This document shows positions 23,682 to 32,417 of a stretch of 64,000 bases of DNA, piece by piece (position 1 is the first letter of the stretch; every line of letters begins with the position of its first letter). The notes under the pieces were generated by a model. The model did not search any database, was not told the origin of the DNA, and worked only from the letters and a program-made list of their open reading frames with translations. The DNA comes from Mycolicibacterium vinylchloridicum. Lineage in GTDB: Bacteria; Actinomycetota; Actinomycetes; Mycobacteriales; Mycobacteriaceae. Position numbers and translations under genes: made by a program. The stretch is taken from positions 1-64,000 of the forward strand of contig NZ_JACBJQ010000025.1 in assembly GCF_013404075.1 (NCBI RefSeq). Reading direction: 5' to 3'.

Positions 23682-25873
23682 TTGGCGTCTGCTCGCGGTT
23701 GAGAGGTGACGCGCTCGACACCCACGTACGCCGAACTCAACGCCGGCGTCTGCGACAGCGGGTCCACCGGGGAGCCGCCGACCAGCAGATTGCGGTTGAC
23801 GCCGAACGAGATTGGCTCACCACCGCCGCTCGGGTCGAACACCCGCGAGCCCCAGCCGTGGTCGACGATGACGACACCGGGCCGGGGCCGGTCGCTGACC
23901 TCGGCGGTCAGTACCACTTCACCGATCGGGGAGAACACCCGGACCCGGTCACCGTCGGTGATACCGAGCGCAACAGCGTCTTTCGGATTGATCACCGCAC
24001 GGTTGTCCTTACCCGACGGGTGCAGACCCGGAATGTCGTTGAGCCAGGAGTTCATCGAATGCCTGCGCCTGCTGTTCGCCAGCTGGAACGGTAGGCCCTC
24101 CGGTGCATTCGGATGCGGTTCGGCCAACAGCTCGTGGGTGCGTGCGACGAACTCTGCCGGCGCGACATGAATCTTCTTGTCATCGGTGCGCAATGCCGTT
24201 CGTAGATACCCGAATTCGCGCCTGCCGAACACCCAGCCGTGCGGATGCTCCATCACCGCGCGCCAGGTGATCCCGCGGCTGGATGCCACGATGATCCGGT
24301 CGATCCAGTGCGGCCCGAACGCCAGCGACGGCCTGCGAGTGAGCTTTGCGACCCGGCGAGTTGCCTTCACGAATCCGTTGAGACCCTTCATGCCGAGGAA
24401 AGGCCGTTTCATCGCCAGCGTGAGATCGAGAAAGAACTGCCATTCCGGACGGGCCTGACCTGGCGGGTCGACCGCGCGTCGCCCGTACTGGACATAGGGC
24501 TCGTCGTGCAGTCCGCTGGTGAGCGCCAGCAGATCGTCGCGCTCCAGCCAGTGCGCGGCCGGCAGCAGCCAGTGCGCGTGTCGGTGGCTTTCGCGCTGTA
24601 GGAAGTCGATCACCACCAACAGGTCGAGTTGCGCCAGCGCGGCATCCAGCCGTGCGCCATCGGGTCCGGAGACGACCGGGTTGCCCGCGTTGATCACCAT
24701 GGCCCGGATCTGGCCTGGCCCTTCAGTGGTGATCTCGTCGGGCAATTCGTCGAGGCCGTGATGGCCGGCCACCATCGGTCGGCCCTGCAGCCGGCTGCGG
24801 TGGTCGACCGGCTTGGCGAAGGCTGCCAGCTTCAGCGAGTCGACGTACCCGCGCTCGAAGCGACGGCCACCGGGTCGGTCCATCCGCCCGGTGATCACGT
24901 TGAGCACGTGACCCAGCCACTCGCCGATGGTCCCGGCCAGGTGCAGCGACACCCCGGTACGGGTGACCACCATGGCGCCGGGTGCGGCAGCGAAATCCCG
25001 CGCCAACGACTCGATGTCGGCCCTGGGGACATCACAGCGTGCGGCGAGGTCGTCGAGGTCGGCCGCCGCGGCCAGGCTGCGCAACTCCGATGTGCCGAGG
25101 GCCAGATCGCGGCAGTCCGCGGGATGCTCGCGGCCTTCGTCGAAGATCACCTTGATCATGCCGAGCAGCAGCGCCCAATCCTGCCCGGGCCGGATCGCCA
25201 CATGGATGTCGGCCTTCGCCGCGGATTCGGTGCGGACCGGGTCGACCACCACGATCTTCGCGCCCTGACGCTGCCGCGTAAGCGCCCGTTGCCAGCCGCC
25301 AGGCACCGACTCCACCCAATTCCACGCGCTCACAGCGGGATTGGCGCCGACCAGCAGGAAGAAATCACAGTTGTCGACATCGGAGACCGGGACGAACAGC
25401 TGGGATCCGTACATCGCCTGCGCGACCACGTGCAGGTTGTTCTGGTCCACCGACCCCACGTAATAGCGGTTCTGGCTGCCGATCGCATCCAGCCATCCCG
25501 TCATGAACAACAGATTCGACGACGAGAACCCGGCCGGGTTACCGGTGTAGGTGGCGACCGCATCCGGTCCGCCGGCCTCGATGGCGGCCGACATGCGCTT
25601 GGCGATGTCGGCGATCGCCTCGTCCCATGTCGCCTCGACGTAGCGCTCGCCCACCCGCCGCATCGGCGTGGTGATGCGGCGCGGATGGTCGACCAGCTGC
25701 GCAGCGGTACGGCCCTTGGCGCAGAAGTCGGCCCAGCTGTGCGGATTCTGTTTATCCGCAGAGATTTTCACCACGCGCCCGGCCTCGACGGTGACGTCGA
25801 CCCCGCACGAGGCAAGGCAGTACCGGCAGAACGTGTGGACGGTCTGCTGCGGCGTGGGGGTTACTTCAAGCAA
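23672..25873 (-). CDS. Molybdopterin-dependent oxidoreductase (formate dehydrogenase/BisC-like)
   Basis: 733 residues. N-terminal [4Fe-4S] ligands are in FCRYCLASC and, 30 residues on, DFCAKGR; then the MGD-binding domain (YTGNPAGFSSSN; LLVGANPAVSAWNW) and the C-terminal MGD domain (QLANSRRRHSMNSW; VNRNLLVGG). Such enzymes oxidise or reduce a small substrate in the cytosol; no Tat signal is seen. The open frame continues upstream through the SDR gene, but the Fe-S motif fixes the start near TTG 25873, 13 bases inside the SDR end, which implies coupling. Probably a redox partner or detoxifying enzyme of this P450 operon. Confidence 0.82.
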   Translation of the reverse strand: MLEVTPTPQQTVHTFCRYCLASCGVDVTVEAGRVVKISADKQNPHSWADFCAKGRTAAQLVDHPRRITTPMRRVGERYVEATWDEAIADIAKRMSAAIEAGGPDAVATYTGNPAGFSSSNLLFMTGWLDAIGSQNRYYVGSVDQNNLHVVAQAMYGSQLFVPVSDVDNCDFFLLVGANPAVSAWNWVESVPGGWQRALTRQRQGAKIVVVDPVRTESAAKADIHVAIRPGQDWALLLGMIKVIFDEGREHPADCRDLALGTSELRSLAAAADLDDLAARCDVPRADIESLARDFAAAPGAMVVTRTGVSLHLAGTIGEWLGHVLNVITGRMDRPGGRRFERGYVDSLKLAAFAKPVDHRSRLQGRPMVAGHHGLDELPDEITTEGPGQIRAMVINAGNPVVSGPDGARLDAALAQLDLLVVIDFLQRESHRHAHWLLPAAHWLERDDLLALTSGLHDEPYVQYGRRAVDPPGQARPEWQFFLDLTLAMKRPFLGMKGLNGFVKATRRVAKLTRRPSLAFGPHWIDRIIVASSRGITWRAVMEHPHGWVFGRREFGYLRTALRTDDKKIHVAPAEFVARTHELLAEPHPNAPEGLPFQLANSRRRHSMNSWLNDIPGLHPSGKDNRAVINPKDAVALGITDGDRVRVFSPIGEVVLTAEVSDRPRPGVVIVDHGWGSRVFDPSGGGEPISFGVNRNLLVGGSPVDPLSQTPALSSAYVGVERVTSQPRADAKTP

Positions 25874-26700
25874 CTTCCGCCGTCGACGGGCAGGGTGACA
25901 CCGGTGATGTAGCGGGCCTCGTCGGAAGCCAGGAACAGTACCGCGTTGGCGATGTCTTCCGGCTCGACCCAGCCGATCGGAAGCGTGTGCATGAGCTGCC
26001 CGACCACCTTCATGTCCTCGGGCCCCGGGTTCTCCAGGTCGGGGCGGAACAGCTTCATCGTGCCCTCGTTCATGAACAGCGGGGTGTTCACGTTGGTCGG
26101 GTGTACGGAGTTGACCCGGATGTTCTGTGCGCCGAGTTCGACGGCGAAGGTGCGCATGAGGCCGACGACGCCGTGCTTGGCGGCGACGTAGTGCCCGGTG
26201 TGCGGGTAGGCCTTGAGCCCGCCGACGGAGCTGGTCAAGATGATCGATCCACCGCGACCACCTTCGAGGATGTGCGGCACACCGGCTTTCACCGTCTTCC
26301 ACACGCCGCCGAGGTTGATGTCGATCATCGCGGTCCAGTCGGTTTCGCTGGTCTTGTCCAGCGTCTGGCCGCCGTTGCCGATGCCGGCGTTGGCGACGAT
26401 GATGTCGAGCCGGCCGAGTTGATCGACGCCGGCGTCGACGGCCGCCTTCAGCGCGTCGTAGTCGCGGACGTCGACCTCGGCGGTATAGATCTGCCGGTTG
26501 TGGCCTTTGACGAGGTCGGCGGTTTCGGCCAGATCCTCGGGGGTGGACGCGGCAATCAAGTCGACGGTGTCGATCTTCTTGCAGATGTCGACTGCGATGA
26601 TGTCGGCACCCTCCGACGCCAGCCGGACCGCGTGGGCGCGGCCCTGTCCGCGCGCCGCACCGGTGACGAATGCGACTTTGCCTTCTACCCGTCCTGCCAT
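25861..26700 (-). CDS. Mycofactocin-coupled SDR family oxidoreductase
   Basis: 279 residues. The start MAGRVEGKVAFVTGAARGQG and VDICKKID carry the insertion typical of mycofactocin-dependent SDRs (carveol-dehydrogenase type), whose NAD stays bound and is recycled through mycofactocin. The catalytic Ser is in ILTSSVGGLK and Y-x3-K in GHYVAAKHG. It should oxidise an alcohol. It lies between a P450 and a molybdopterin enzyme on the same strand, so it may oxidise the alcohol the P450 makes. The mycofactocin genes themselves are not in this window. Confidence 0.87.
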   Translation of the reverse strand: MAGRVEGKVAFVTGAARGQGRAHAVRLASEGADIIAVDICKKIDTVDLIAASTPEDLAETADLVKGHNRQIYTAEVDVRDYDALKAAVDAGVDQLGRLDIIVANAGIGNGGQTLDKTSETDWTAMIDINLGGVWKTVKAGVPHILEGGRGGSIILTSSVGGLKAYPHTGHYVAAKHGVVGLMRTFAVELGAQNIRVNSVHPTNVNTPLFMNEGTMKLFRPDLENPGPEDMKVVGQLMHTLPIGWVEPEDIANAVLFLASDEARYITGVTLPVDGGSCLK

Positions 26701-26734
26701 GGTTGTTCAGTCCTCTTGTCGTAGTTGGTGGATG

Positions 26735-27916
26735 TCAGGGAATGATCGTCGGCATGGCGTCCCAGCCGCGGACCGCAGTGGTCTGGGATTTGACCGCGCC
26801 TGCCCAGTCGACCTCCCACGTCGGGAAGCGCTTGAGGATTTCTTCGAGCGCGATGCGCCCCTCCATCCGCGCCAGCGCGTTACCCATGCAGAAGTGAGTG
26901 CCCGCCCCAAAGGTCATGTGCGACTTCAGTTCACGGTGAATGTCGAATACGTCGCCGTTGGGAGCGAACCGGCGATGGTCGCGGTTGGCCGCTCCGACGA
27001 GCATCAGCATTGCCGAGCCCTCCGGGACGGTCTGTCCGTAGTACTCGGTGTCGCGAGCCACGTAGCGGGCGATCTGCAAAGCAGGCGGCTCCCAGCGCAG
27101 GATCTCTTCGACCGCCTGTGGGATCAAAGCTGGATTCTCGACGAGCTCCCGGCGCTGGTCCGGGTATTCGGCCAATGTCTTTCCGGCCCAGCCGATCAGG
27201 CGTGTCGTGGTCTCGGAGCCCGCGGTTGCGATCACCGTCAAATAGAGCAACAGTTCTTCGCGGTGCAGCCGCCGCACGGTGCCCGTCTCGTCGGCGAACT
27301 CGGCATTGAGCAGGTCGGTCATGATGTCGTCCGACGGGTGCTCGCGGCGGTAGTCGATGAATTCGGCGAACACCTCACCGGTGGCCAGGAGATCGACTTC
27401 CTTTTTCTGCAGCGTTGCCTCACCGTGGTCGGTGATCGCGCGCTGCCGGTCCTCCGGGATGCCGAGCAGCATCCCGATCACTCGCATCGGCATCTGCTCG
27501 CCGAGGTCGTTGACGAAGTCGAACCGGCCGGTGCCGACCAACGGATCCAGGCACCGCGTGGTGAATTCGCGGATCTGCGGCTCCAGCGCGGCAACTTTGC
27601 GAGGAGTGAACACTCGCGACAACAGGTTGCGGTGGATGTTGTGGATCGGCGGGTCTTCGAAAATCAAAGTGCCCGTGGGAATTTCCATCCCGGATTTGAT
27701 GATTTCCAGCAGGGCCCCGCGGCCCGAGATGAACGTTTCGTGGTCGATGACAGCCTTGTTGACGTCGTCGAACCGGCTCAGTGCATAGAAGTCGAGCTCG
27801 GGGTTGTAATACAGCGGCGCTTCCTCGCGCAGGCGCGCGAACATCGGATACGGATTGATGTTCTGTTCGACGTCGTAGGGGTCGTAATGCAGGTCTGTGT
27901 CGGCACTGACGGTCAC
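26735..27916 (-). CDS. Cytochrome P450
   Basis: 393 residues. I-helix oxygen motif TAGSETTTR (about residues 242-250), ExxR in EEILRWEPP (about 281), and the heme loop FGAGTHFCMG with its Cys ligand near residue 343. Soluble class I bacterial P450 needing a ferredoxin. I choose GTG 27916 because GGGAGGA lies about 9 bases upstream; ATG 27940 would put that ribosome-binding site inside the gene. First gene of the minus-strand P450-SDR-molybdoenzyme unit. A GAGAAC-N3-GTTCTC palindrome lies about 105 bases upstream. Confidence 0.88.
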   Translation of the reverse strand: MTVSADTDLHYDPYDVEQNINPYPMFARLREEAPLYYNPELDFYALSRFDDVNKAVIDHETFISGRGALLEIIKSGMEIPTGTLIFEDPPIHNIHRNLLSRVFTPRKVAALEPQIREFTTRCLDPLVGTGRFDFVNDLGEQMPMRVIGMLLGIPEDRQRAITDHGEATLQKKEVDLLATGEVFAEFIDYRREHPSDDIMTDLLNAEFADETGTVRRLHREELLLYLTVIATAGSETTTRLIGWAGKTLAEYPDQRRELVENPALIPQAVEEILRWEPPALQIARYVARDTEYYGQTVPEGSAMLMLVGAANRDHRRFAPNGDVFDIHRELKSHMTFGAGTHFCMGNALARMEGRIALEEILKRFPTWEVDWAGAVKSQTTAVRGWDAMPTIIP

Positions 27917-28021
27917 CAGGATGTTCCTCCCATGGGCCATTGGGTGTGAGCAACAATTGCAGTTCCGTTCAAAAGGTGTCAATGCCGTGTGCGGAATGTG
28001 TGAGGTTTGCTGGCCAAGTGA

Positions 28022-28036
28022 GAGAACCTGGTTCTC
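28022..28036. promoter_or_regulatory. GAGAAC-N3-GTTCTC palindrome
   Basis: GAGAACCTGGTTCTC is an exact palindrome with 6-base arms and a 3-base centre, in the 298-base gap between the P450 (minus) and an SDR gene (plus). It has the same layout as the sites at 14546, 39305 and 42062, with AAC/GTT in place of AAT/ATT. The rest of this gap holds the operator at 28125 and no gene. Confidence 0.5.
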
Positions 28037-28124
28037 AACTCGCTCGTTTAGGCGCGCTAATCGGTTCTGGCGTTCGCGTGATCGATAGTGCCGTGGCTTC
28101 TTCGGGGGTGCGTCCATACCGCAT

Positions 28125-28144
28125 TTAAATCAATCGCTTGACTT
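28125..28144. promoter_or_regulatory. Operator copy 1, before the SDR gene
   Basis: TTAAATCAATCGCTTGACTT recurs without change at 29027-29046. The core TCAA-TCGC-TTGA is an inverted repeat. CGAGTTGACTG follows 33 bases after the start of the repeat here, and 32 bases after it in copy 2, so the two promoters share two elements. Confidence 0.6.
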
Positions 28145-28214
28145 CGGTCGGATACAGCGAGTTGACTGCGTACGCGCACCGGATCGGCGTGCAGACGAGA
28201 GGGATTGGGCCGTC

Positions 28215-29030
28215 ATGGGCAACGAATTGGCAGGCAAGGTCGCGGTCGTCACCGGCGGCGCATCGGGCCTCGGGGCCGGCATCGTCGAACGGTTTCTCGC
28301 CGAAGGCGCGACCGTCGTCTTCGGCGACATCGACACCGAGAACGGTCAGGCGCTGGCCGGTACCCATCCGGACGCGCTGTTCCTGCCGACTGATGTGGCG
28401 GTCACCGAACAGATCACCGCGCTGATCGACACCGCGGTCGAGAAGTTCGGCGGACTCGACGTGATGGTCAACAATGCCGGTGTCTCGGGCCGGATGCACC
28501 GGACTTTCCTCGACGACGATCTCGCCGACTTCGACACGATCATGAACATCAACCTGAAGGCCGTCATGGCCGGCACGCGCGACGCCGCCCGGCATATGAA
28601 GACCTCCGGCGGCGGATCGATCATCAACCTGACGTCGATAGGCGGAATCCAGGCCGGCGGCGGGGTGATGACCTACCGGGCGTCCAAGGCAGCGGTCATC
28701 CACTTCACCAAATGCGCGGCGATCGAACTGGCGAACTACGAGGTCCGGGTGAACTGCCTTGCGCCGGGCCATATCCGGACGGCGATCGTGTCAAAGTCCG
28801 CCCACGGCATGGACGCCGAGCAGGTCGCCAAGTTCGAGGCGGGCATCCGGGCGACCATGCGGGCCGACCGGCCGCTGGAGCGGGAGGGGACCGCGGCAGA
28901 CGTGGCTGAGGCCATTCTCTTCTTCGCCGGCGACCGTTCGCCCTATGTGACGGGCACGGTTCTGCCGGTCGACGGCGGCACCGCGGCGGGCAAGCCGGTC
29001 CCGAAGAAAAAGAAGCTTCAGGATTCTTAA
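28215..29030 (+). CDS. SDR family oxidoreductase
   Basis: 271 residues. TGGASGLGAG at the N terminus, NNAG, catalytic Ser in LTSIGGIQAG, and Y-x3-K in MTYRASKAA. The C terminus ends in an unusual basic run (PVPKKKKLQDS). A generic NAD(P) alcohol dehydrogenase, substrate unknown. It is flanked by two identical 20-bp operator sequences, one before it and one overlapping its stop and leading into the tetR gene, so it is probably a direct target of that regulator. Confidence 0.85.
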   Translation: MGNELAGKVAVVTGGASGLGAGIVERFLAEGATVVFGDIDTENGQALAGTHPDALFLPTDVAVTEQITALIDTAVEKFGGLDVMVNNAGVSGRMHRTFLDDDLADFDTIMNINLKAVMAGTRDAARHMKTSGGGSIINLTSIGGIQAGGGVMTYRASKAAVIHFTKCAAIELANYEVRVNCLAPGHIRTAIVSKSAHGMDAEQVAKFEAGIRATMRADRPLEREGTAADVAEAILFFAGDRSPYVTGTVLPVDGGTAAGKPVPKKKKLQDS

Positions 29031-29046
29031 ATCAATCGCTTGACTT
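29027..29046. promoter_or_regulatory. Operator copy 2, before the TetR gene
   Basis: Identical 20-base repeat of 28125-28144, overlapping the SDR stop codon and 31 bases before the TetR start. CGAGTTGACTG follows at 29059-29069. It indicates autoregulation by the TetR protein. Confidence 0.6.
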
Positions 29047-29076
29047 AATCATGATCACCGAGTTGACTGGCCACCG

Positions 29077-29742
29077 ATGACGACCGCAACTTCTCCTTCT
29101 CGGGGTGCCCGCACTGATCGGGCCAGTCTGACCCGTGAGGCGATCCTCACCGCCGCCGAGCGGCTGTTCGCCGAACACGGCGTCTTCGCGGTGTCGAATC
29201 GCCAGGTCAGCGAGGCCGCGGGGCAGGGAAACAACGCCGCCGTCGGCTACCACTTCGGCACCAAGATGGATCTGGTCCGCGCGATCGAGCACAAGCACGC
29301 CATTCCGGTGGAGAGGCTGCGCGAGCACCGCGTGGCGGCGATGGCAGACGACTCCGAGCTGCGCGAGTGGGTGGAGTGTCTGGTGCTTCCGCTGACCGAT
29401 CATCTGACTGCGATGGGTAACCCGACCTGGTACGCGCGGTTCGCTGCGCAGGTGATGGCCGACCCGGCCTACCAGCAGACCGTCAGCCGAGACGCGCTCA
29501 CCTTGCCGACCCTGGTCACCGTGCTCGAGGGCATCAACCGATGCCTGCCCGACCTGCCGGCCCACGTCCGCGCGGAACGCAAGATCATGGGCCGCAACTT
29601 GCTGATCCACACCTGCGCGGAATACGAGCGGGCCCTCGCGCAGGGCTCCTCTTTGCCCCTAACCAATTGGCGGACAGCCGCTTCCGGGCTTGTCGACGCG
29701 ATCGTCGGGCTGTGGCTGGCCCCCGTGACACGACAGGGTTAA
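29077..29742 (+). CDS. TetR/AcrR family regulator
   Basis: 221 residues. Helix-turn-helix at about residues 18-64 (REAILTAAERLFAEHG, then VSNRQVSEAAGQGNNAAVGYHFGTKMD). The long ligand domain has a WYARFAAQVMADP segment seen in regulators of acyl-CoA and lipid genes. Its gap and the promoter of the SDR upstream share an identical 20-bp operator, so it probably controls the SDR, itself and the ferredoxin/P450 genes that follow 4 bases after its stop. Confidence 0.88.
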   Translation: MTTATSPSRGARTDRASLTREAILTAAERLFAEHGVFAVSNRQVSEAAGQGNNAAVGYHFGTKMDLVRAIEHKHAIPVERLREHRVAAMADDSELREWVECLVLPLTDHLTAMGNPTWYARFAAQVMADPAYQQTVSRDALTLPTLVTVLEGINRCLPDLPAHVRAERKIMGRNLLIHTCAEYERALAQGSSLPLTNWRTAASGLVDAIVGLWLAPVTRQG

Positions 29743-29746
29743 CACG

Positions 29747-29941
29747 ATGAAGGTCACCGTCGACCAGGACAAGTGCGTTTCCTCGGGTCAGTGCGTGCTC
29801 AACGCATCCGAGGTTTTCGACCAGCGCGACGAAGACGGGGTCGTCGTCCTACTCACCACCGAGCCACCGGCCGATCAGGAAGACAACGCGCGCCGAGCCG
29901 CGGCAGCCTGTCCCGCGCAAGCCATCTACGTCGAGGAGTGA
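29747..29941 (+). CDS. 3Fe-4S type ferredoxin (P450 partner)
   Basis: 64 residues with three cluster cysteines: C10 and C16 (DKCVSSGQC) and C54 (ACPAQAI). The missing fourth Cys marks a [3Fe-4S] ferredoxin, as in the P450-linked ferredoxins of mycobacteria and streptomycetes. It lies 3 bases before the P450 gene and most likely passes electrons to it and perhaps to the P450 at 26.7 kb. No ferredoxin reductase is in the window. Confidence 0.9.
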   Translation: MKVTVDQDKCVSSGQCVLNASEVFDQRDEDGVVVLLTTEPPADQEDNARRAAAACPAQAIYVEE

Positions 29942-29944
29942 AGT

Positions 29945-31186
29945 ATGTCGGACACACTGACGTCTGACCCGACCGAGGCGGCCGCGGCCGTGCCGGACTA
30001 TCCGATGGCGCGTGCGGCGAGCTGCCCGTTCGCCCCGCCGCCTGAGCTGCTCACGATGAACGAGACCAAGCCGCTGTCGCGGGTGCGGATCTGGGACGGC
30101 AGCACCCCGTGGCTGGTGACCGGCTACGAAGCGGCCCGGTCGTTGTTCGCCGATTCACGGATCAGCGTCGACGACCGCAAGCCGGGCTTCCCGCATTGGA
30201 ACGGACACATGCTTGCCACGGTCGACAAGAGGCCGCGCTCGGTGTTCACGTCCGACGCCGAGGAGCACACCCGGTTCCGGCGGATGCTGTCCAAGCCGTT
30301 CACCTTCCGCCGGGTGGAGACGCTGCGCGACGTCATCCAGCAGGTCACCGACGAATGTATCGACGGGATCCTGGCCGGACCCCAGCCCGCCGACCTGGTC
30401 GCGAAGCTCGCCCTGCCGGTGCCGACCCGAGTCATCAGCGACATGCTCGGCGTGCCCTATGAGGACCACGAGTTCTTCCAGGAGCACGCCAACGCCGGCC
30501 TGGCCCGCTACGCCGCGGCCGACGCCATGCAAAAAGGCGCGATGACTCTGCACCAGTACCTGATCAACCTGGTCCGTAAGAAGCAGGAAGAGCCCGCCGA
30601 GGACGCCATCTCCGATCTCGCCGAACGTGTCACCGCCGGCGAGATCGACGTCAAGGAAGCCGCGCAGCTGGGCACCGGCTTGCTCATCGCCGGGCACGAG
30701 ACCACCGCCAACATGATCGGGCTCGGTCTGCTGGCGCTGCTGGAGAACCCCGAACAGGCGGCGCTGCTTCGTGATTCGGACGATCCGAAGTTCATCGCGA
30801 ACGCCGTCGAGGAATTGATGCGGTACCTGTCGATCATCCAGACCGGCCAGCGCCGGGTGGCCCTCGAAGACATCGAGATCGGCGGAGAGACCATCAAGGC
30901 CGGCGAGGGCGTGATCCTGGATCTGGCCCCGGCCAACTGGGATCCCGCCATGTACCCCGACCCCGGCACGCTGGACCTGACCCGTGATGCCAGCCAGCAA
31001 TTGGGATTCGGCTACGGCAGGCACCAATGTGTCGGCCAGCAGCTGGCCCGTGCCGAAATGCAGATCGTGTTTCCCACCGTTCTGCGCCGCATGCCCACCA
31101 TGAAATTGGCGATCCCGTTCGAGGAGGTGCCGTTCGCGGAAGACCACCTCGCCTACGGCGTCTACGAAGTCCCCGTTACCTGGTAG
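29945..31186 (+). CDS. Cytochrome P450 (CYP105-like)
   Basis: 413 residues. N-terminal YPMARAASCPFAPPPEL, I-helix LLIAGHETTANM (about residues 250-261), ExxR in EELMRY, and heme loop FGYGRHQCVGQQLARAEM with the Cys ligand near residue 361. The N terminus and HETTANM helix resemble CYP105-type enzymes, which hydroxylate a wide range of hydrophobic compounds. Paired with the ferredoxin 3 bases upstream. Likely first oxidation in this operon; substrate unknown. Confidence 0.88.
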   Translation: MSDTLTSDPTEAAAAVPDYPMARAASCPFAPPPELLTMNETKPLSRVRIWDGSTPWLVTGYEAARSLFADSRISVDDRKPGFPHWNGHMLATVDKRPRSVFTSDAEEHTRFRRMLSKPFTFRRVETLRDVIQQVTDECIDGILAGPQPADLVAKLALPVPTRVISDMLGVPYEDHEFFQEHANAGLARYAAADAMQKGAMTLHQYLINLVRKKQEEPAEDAISDLAERVTAGEIDVKEAAQLGTGLLIAGHETTANMIGLGLLALLENPEQAALLRDSDDPKFIANAVEELMRYLSIIQTGQRRVALEDIEIGGETIKAGEGVILDLAPANWDPAMYPDPGTLDLTRDASQQLGFGYGRHQCVGQQLARAEMQIVFPTVLRRMPTMKLAIPFEEVPFAEDHLAYGVYEVPVTW

Positions 31187-31226
31187 CCACCCGAACGCAC
31201 TTTCCACAGCCCGATTGGAGACCAGA

Positions 31227-32396
31227 ATGACCAGCCCAACAGCCACGCTCTATCCGCCCGAAGGTTTCGGTGCGCCCAAGAACCGCCACGGCCATTCCAC
31301 CGGCGGGGTCGTGGGCCTTCCGGCCGGGACCGAGATCTTCTCGGCCGACAACCACATCTCGGTGGCCGACGACATCTTCTACGACCGGTTCCCCGAGGAA
31401 CTCAAGGGTGCTGCCCCGCGCATCTGGTATGAGGACGGCGCCTACATGGTCGGCATGAAGGGCAAGGCCTGGACCGGCGGTGACTTCGGCCGGGTGCTCA
31501 TGCAGTACGACGACCTCGCCGGCGCGGCGTCGAACAACATCGAGGCCCGCATCCGCGAGCTCAAAGAGGATGGCATAGACAAGGAACTCGCCTTTCCGAA
31601 CGCTGTGCTCGCCTTGTTTCATTACCCGGACAAAGCGCTGCGGGAGCGGGTGTTCCGGATCTACAACGAGCACATCGCCGAGCTGCAGGAGCGCTCCAAC
31701 GGTCACTTCTACGGCGTCGGGCTGATCAACTGGTGGGACCCCGCTGGAACCCGGGCCACCCTCGCCGAACTCAAATCGCTCGGACTCAAGACATTCCTGT
31801 TGCCGCTGAACCCCGGTAAAGACGACGACGGCAACATCTACGACTACGGCAGCACCGACATGGACGCCGTGTGGGACGAGATCGAAGCATCGGGCGTACC
31901 GGTCAGCCACCACATCGGCGAGACGCCACCGAAGACTCCGTGCCAGAACAACAGCGTGGTGGTCGGCATGATGGTCAACGTCGACTCGTTCCGCGAGCAG
32001 TTCGCCAAGTACGTGTTCTCCGGAATCCTCGACCGGCATCCCACCCTGAAGGTCGGCTGGTTCGAAGGGGGCATCGCCTGGGTGCCCACCGCGTTGCAGG
32101 ACGCCGAGCACATGCTGGCCTCCTATCGGCACATGTTCAACCACGAGCTGAAGCAACCGGTGCGCGACTACTGGTCCAAGCACATGAGCGCGTCGTTCAT
32201 GGTCGACCCGCTGGGACTGAAACTGATCGACCAGATCGGCGTCGACAACGTGATGTGGTCGTCGGACTATCCACACAACGAGAGCACCTTCGGATACTCG
32301 GAGAAGTCGTTGGCATCCGTGGTGGAGGCGGTGGGTCCGGAGGCCGCCGTGAAGATCGTCAGCACCAACGTGCAGAAGTTCCTGGGGATCGCATGA
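31227..32396 (+). CDS. Amidohydrolase 2 family protein
   Basis: 389 residues from ATG 31227, with GGAG about 8 bases upstream. PF04909-type (ACMSD-like) metal hydrolase/decarboxylase fold: FSADNHISV at the start in place of the usual DxHxH, VSHHIGETPP, HPTLKVGWFEGGIAWVP, and SSDYPHNEST near the end. The second His of the first motif is Ser, as is common in this actinobacterial subgroup. It could decarboxylate or hydrolyse a ring-derived acid. Another member (39.3 kb) lies downstream. Confidence 0.82.
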   Translation: MTSPTATLYPPEGFGAPKNRHGHSTGGVVGLPAGTEIFSADNHISVADDIFYDRFPEELKGAAPRIWYEDGAYMVGMKGKAWTGGDFGRVLMQYDDLAGAASNNIEARIRELKEDGIDKELAFPNAVLALFHYPDKALRERVFRIYNEHIAELQERSNGHFYGVGLINWWDPAGTRATLAELKSLGLKTFLLPLNPGKDDDGNIYDYGSTDMDAVWDEIEASGVPVSHHIGETPPKTPCQNNSVVVGMMVNVDSFREQFAKYVFSGILDRHPTLKVGWFEGGIAWVPTALQDAEHMLASYRHMFNHELKQPVRDYWSKHMSASFMVDPLGLKLIDQIGVDNVMWSSDYPHNESTFGYSEKSLASVVEAVGPEAAVKIVSTNVQKFLGIA

Positions 32397-32417
32397 GCGA
32401 GCTTGCGAGCGAATCAT
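32394..32417 (+). repeat. MIRU-like intercistronic sequence
   Basis: Between the amidohydrolase stop and the next ATG lies GAGCGAGCTTGCGAGCGAAT, holding two GCGAGC units around TT and starting with an ATGA overlap. Similar gene-junction sequences (MIRU family) are known from mycobacteria. Only one unit is present here, so this is a resemblance. Confidence 0.35.

Noticed and set aside
25874..26302. N-terminal extension of the molybdopterin oxidoreductase frame
   Set aside because: It lies antiframe through the mycofactocin-coupled SDR and is Arg/His-rich; the Fe-S cysteine motif begins only after 25873.
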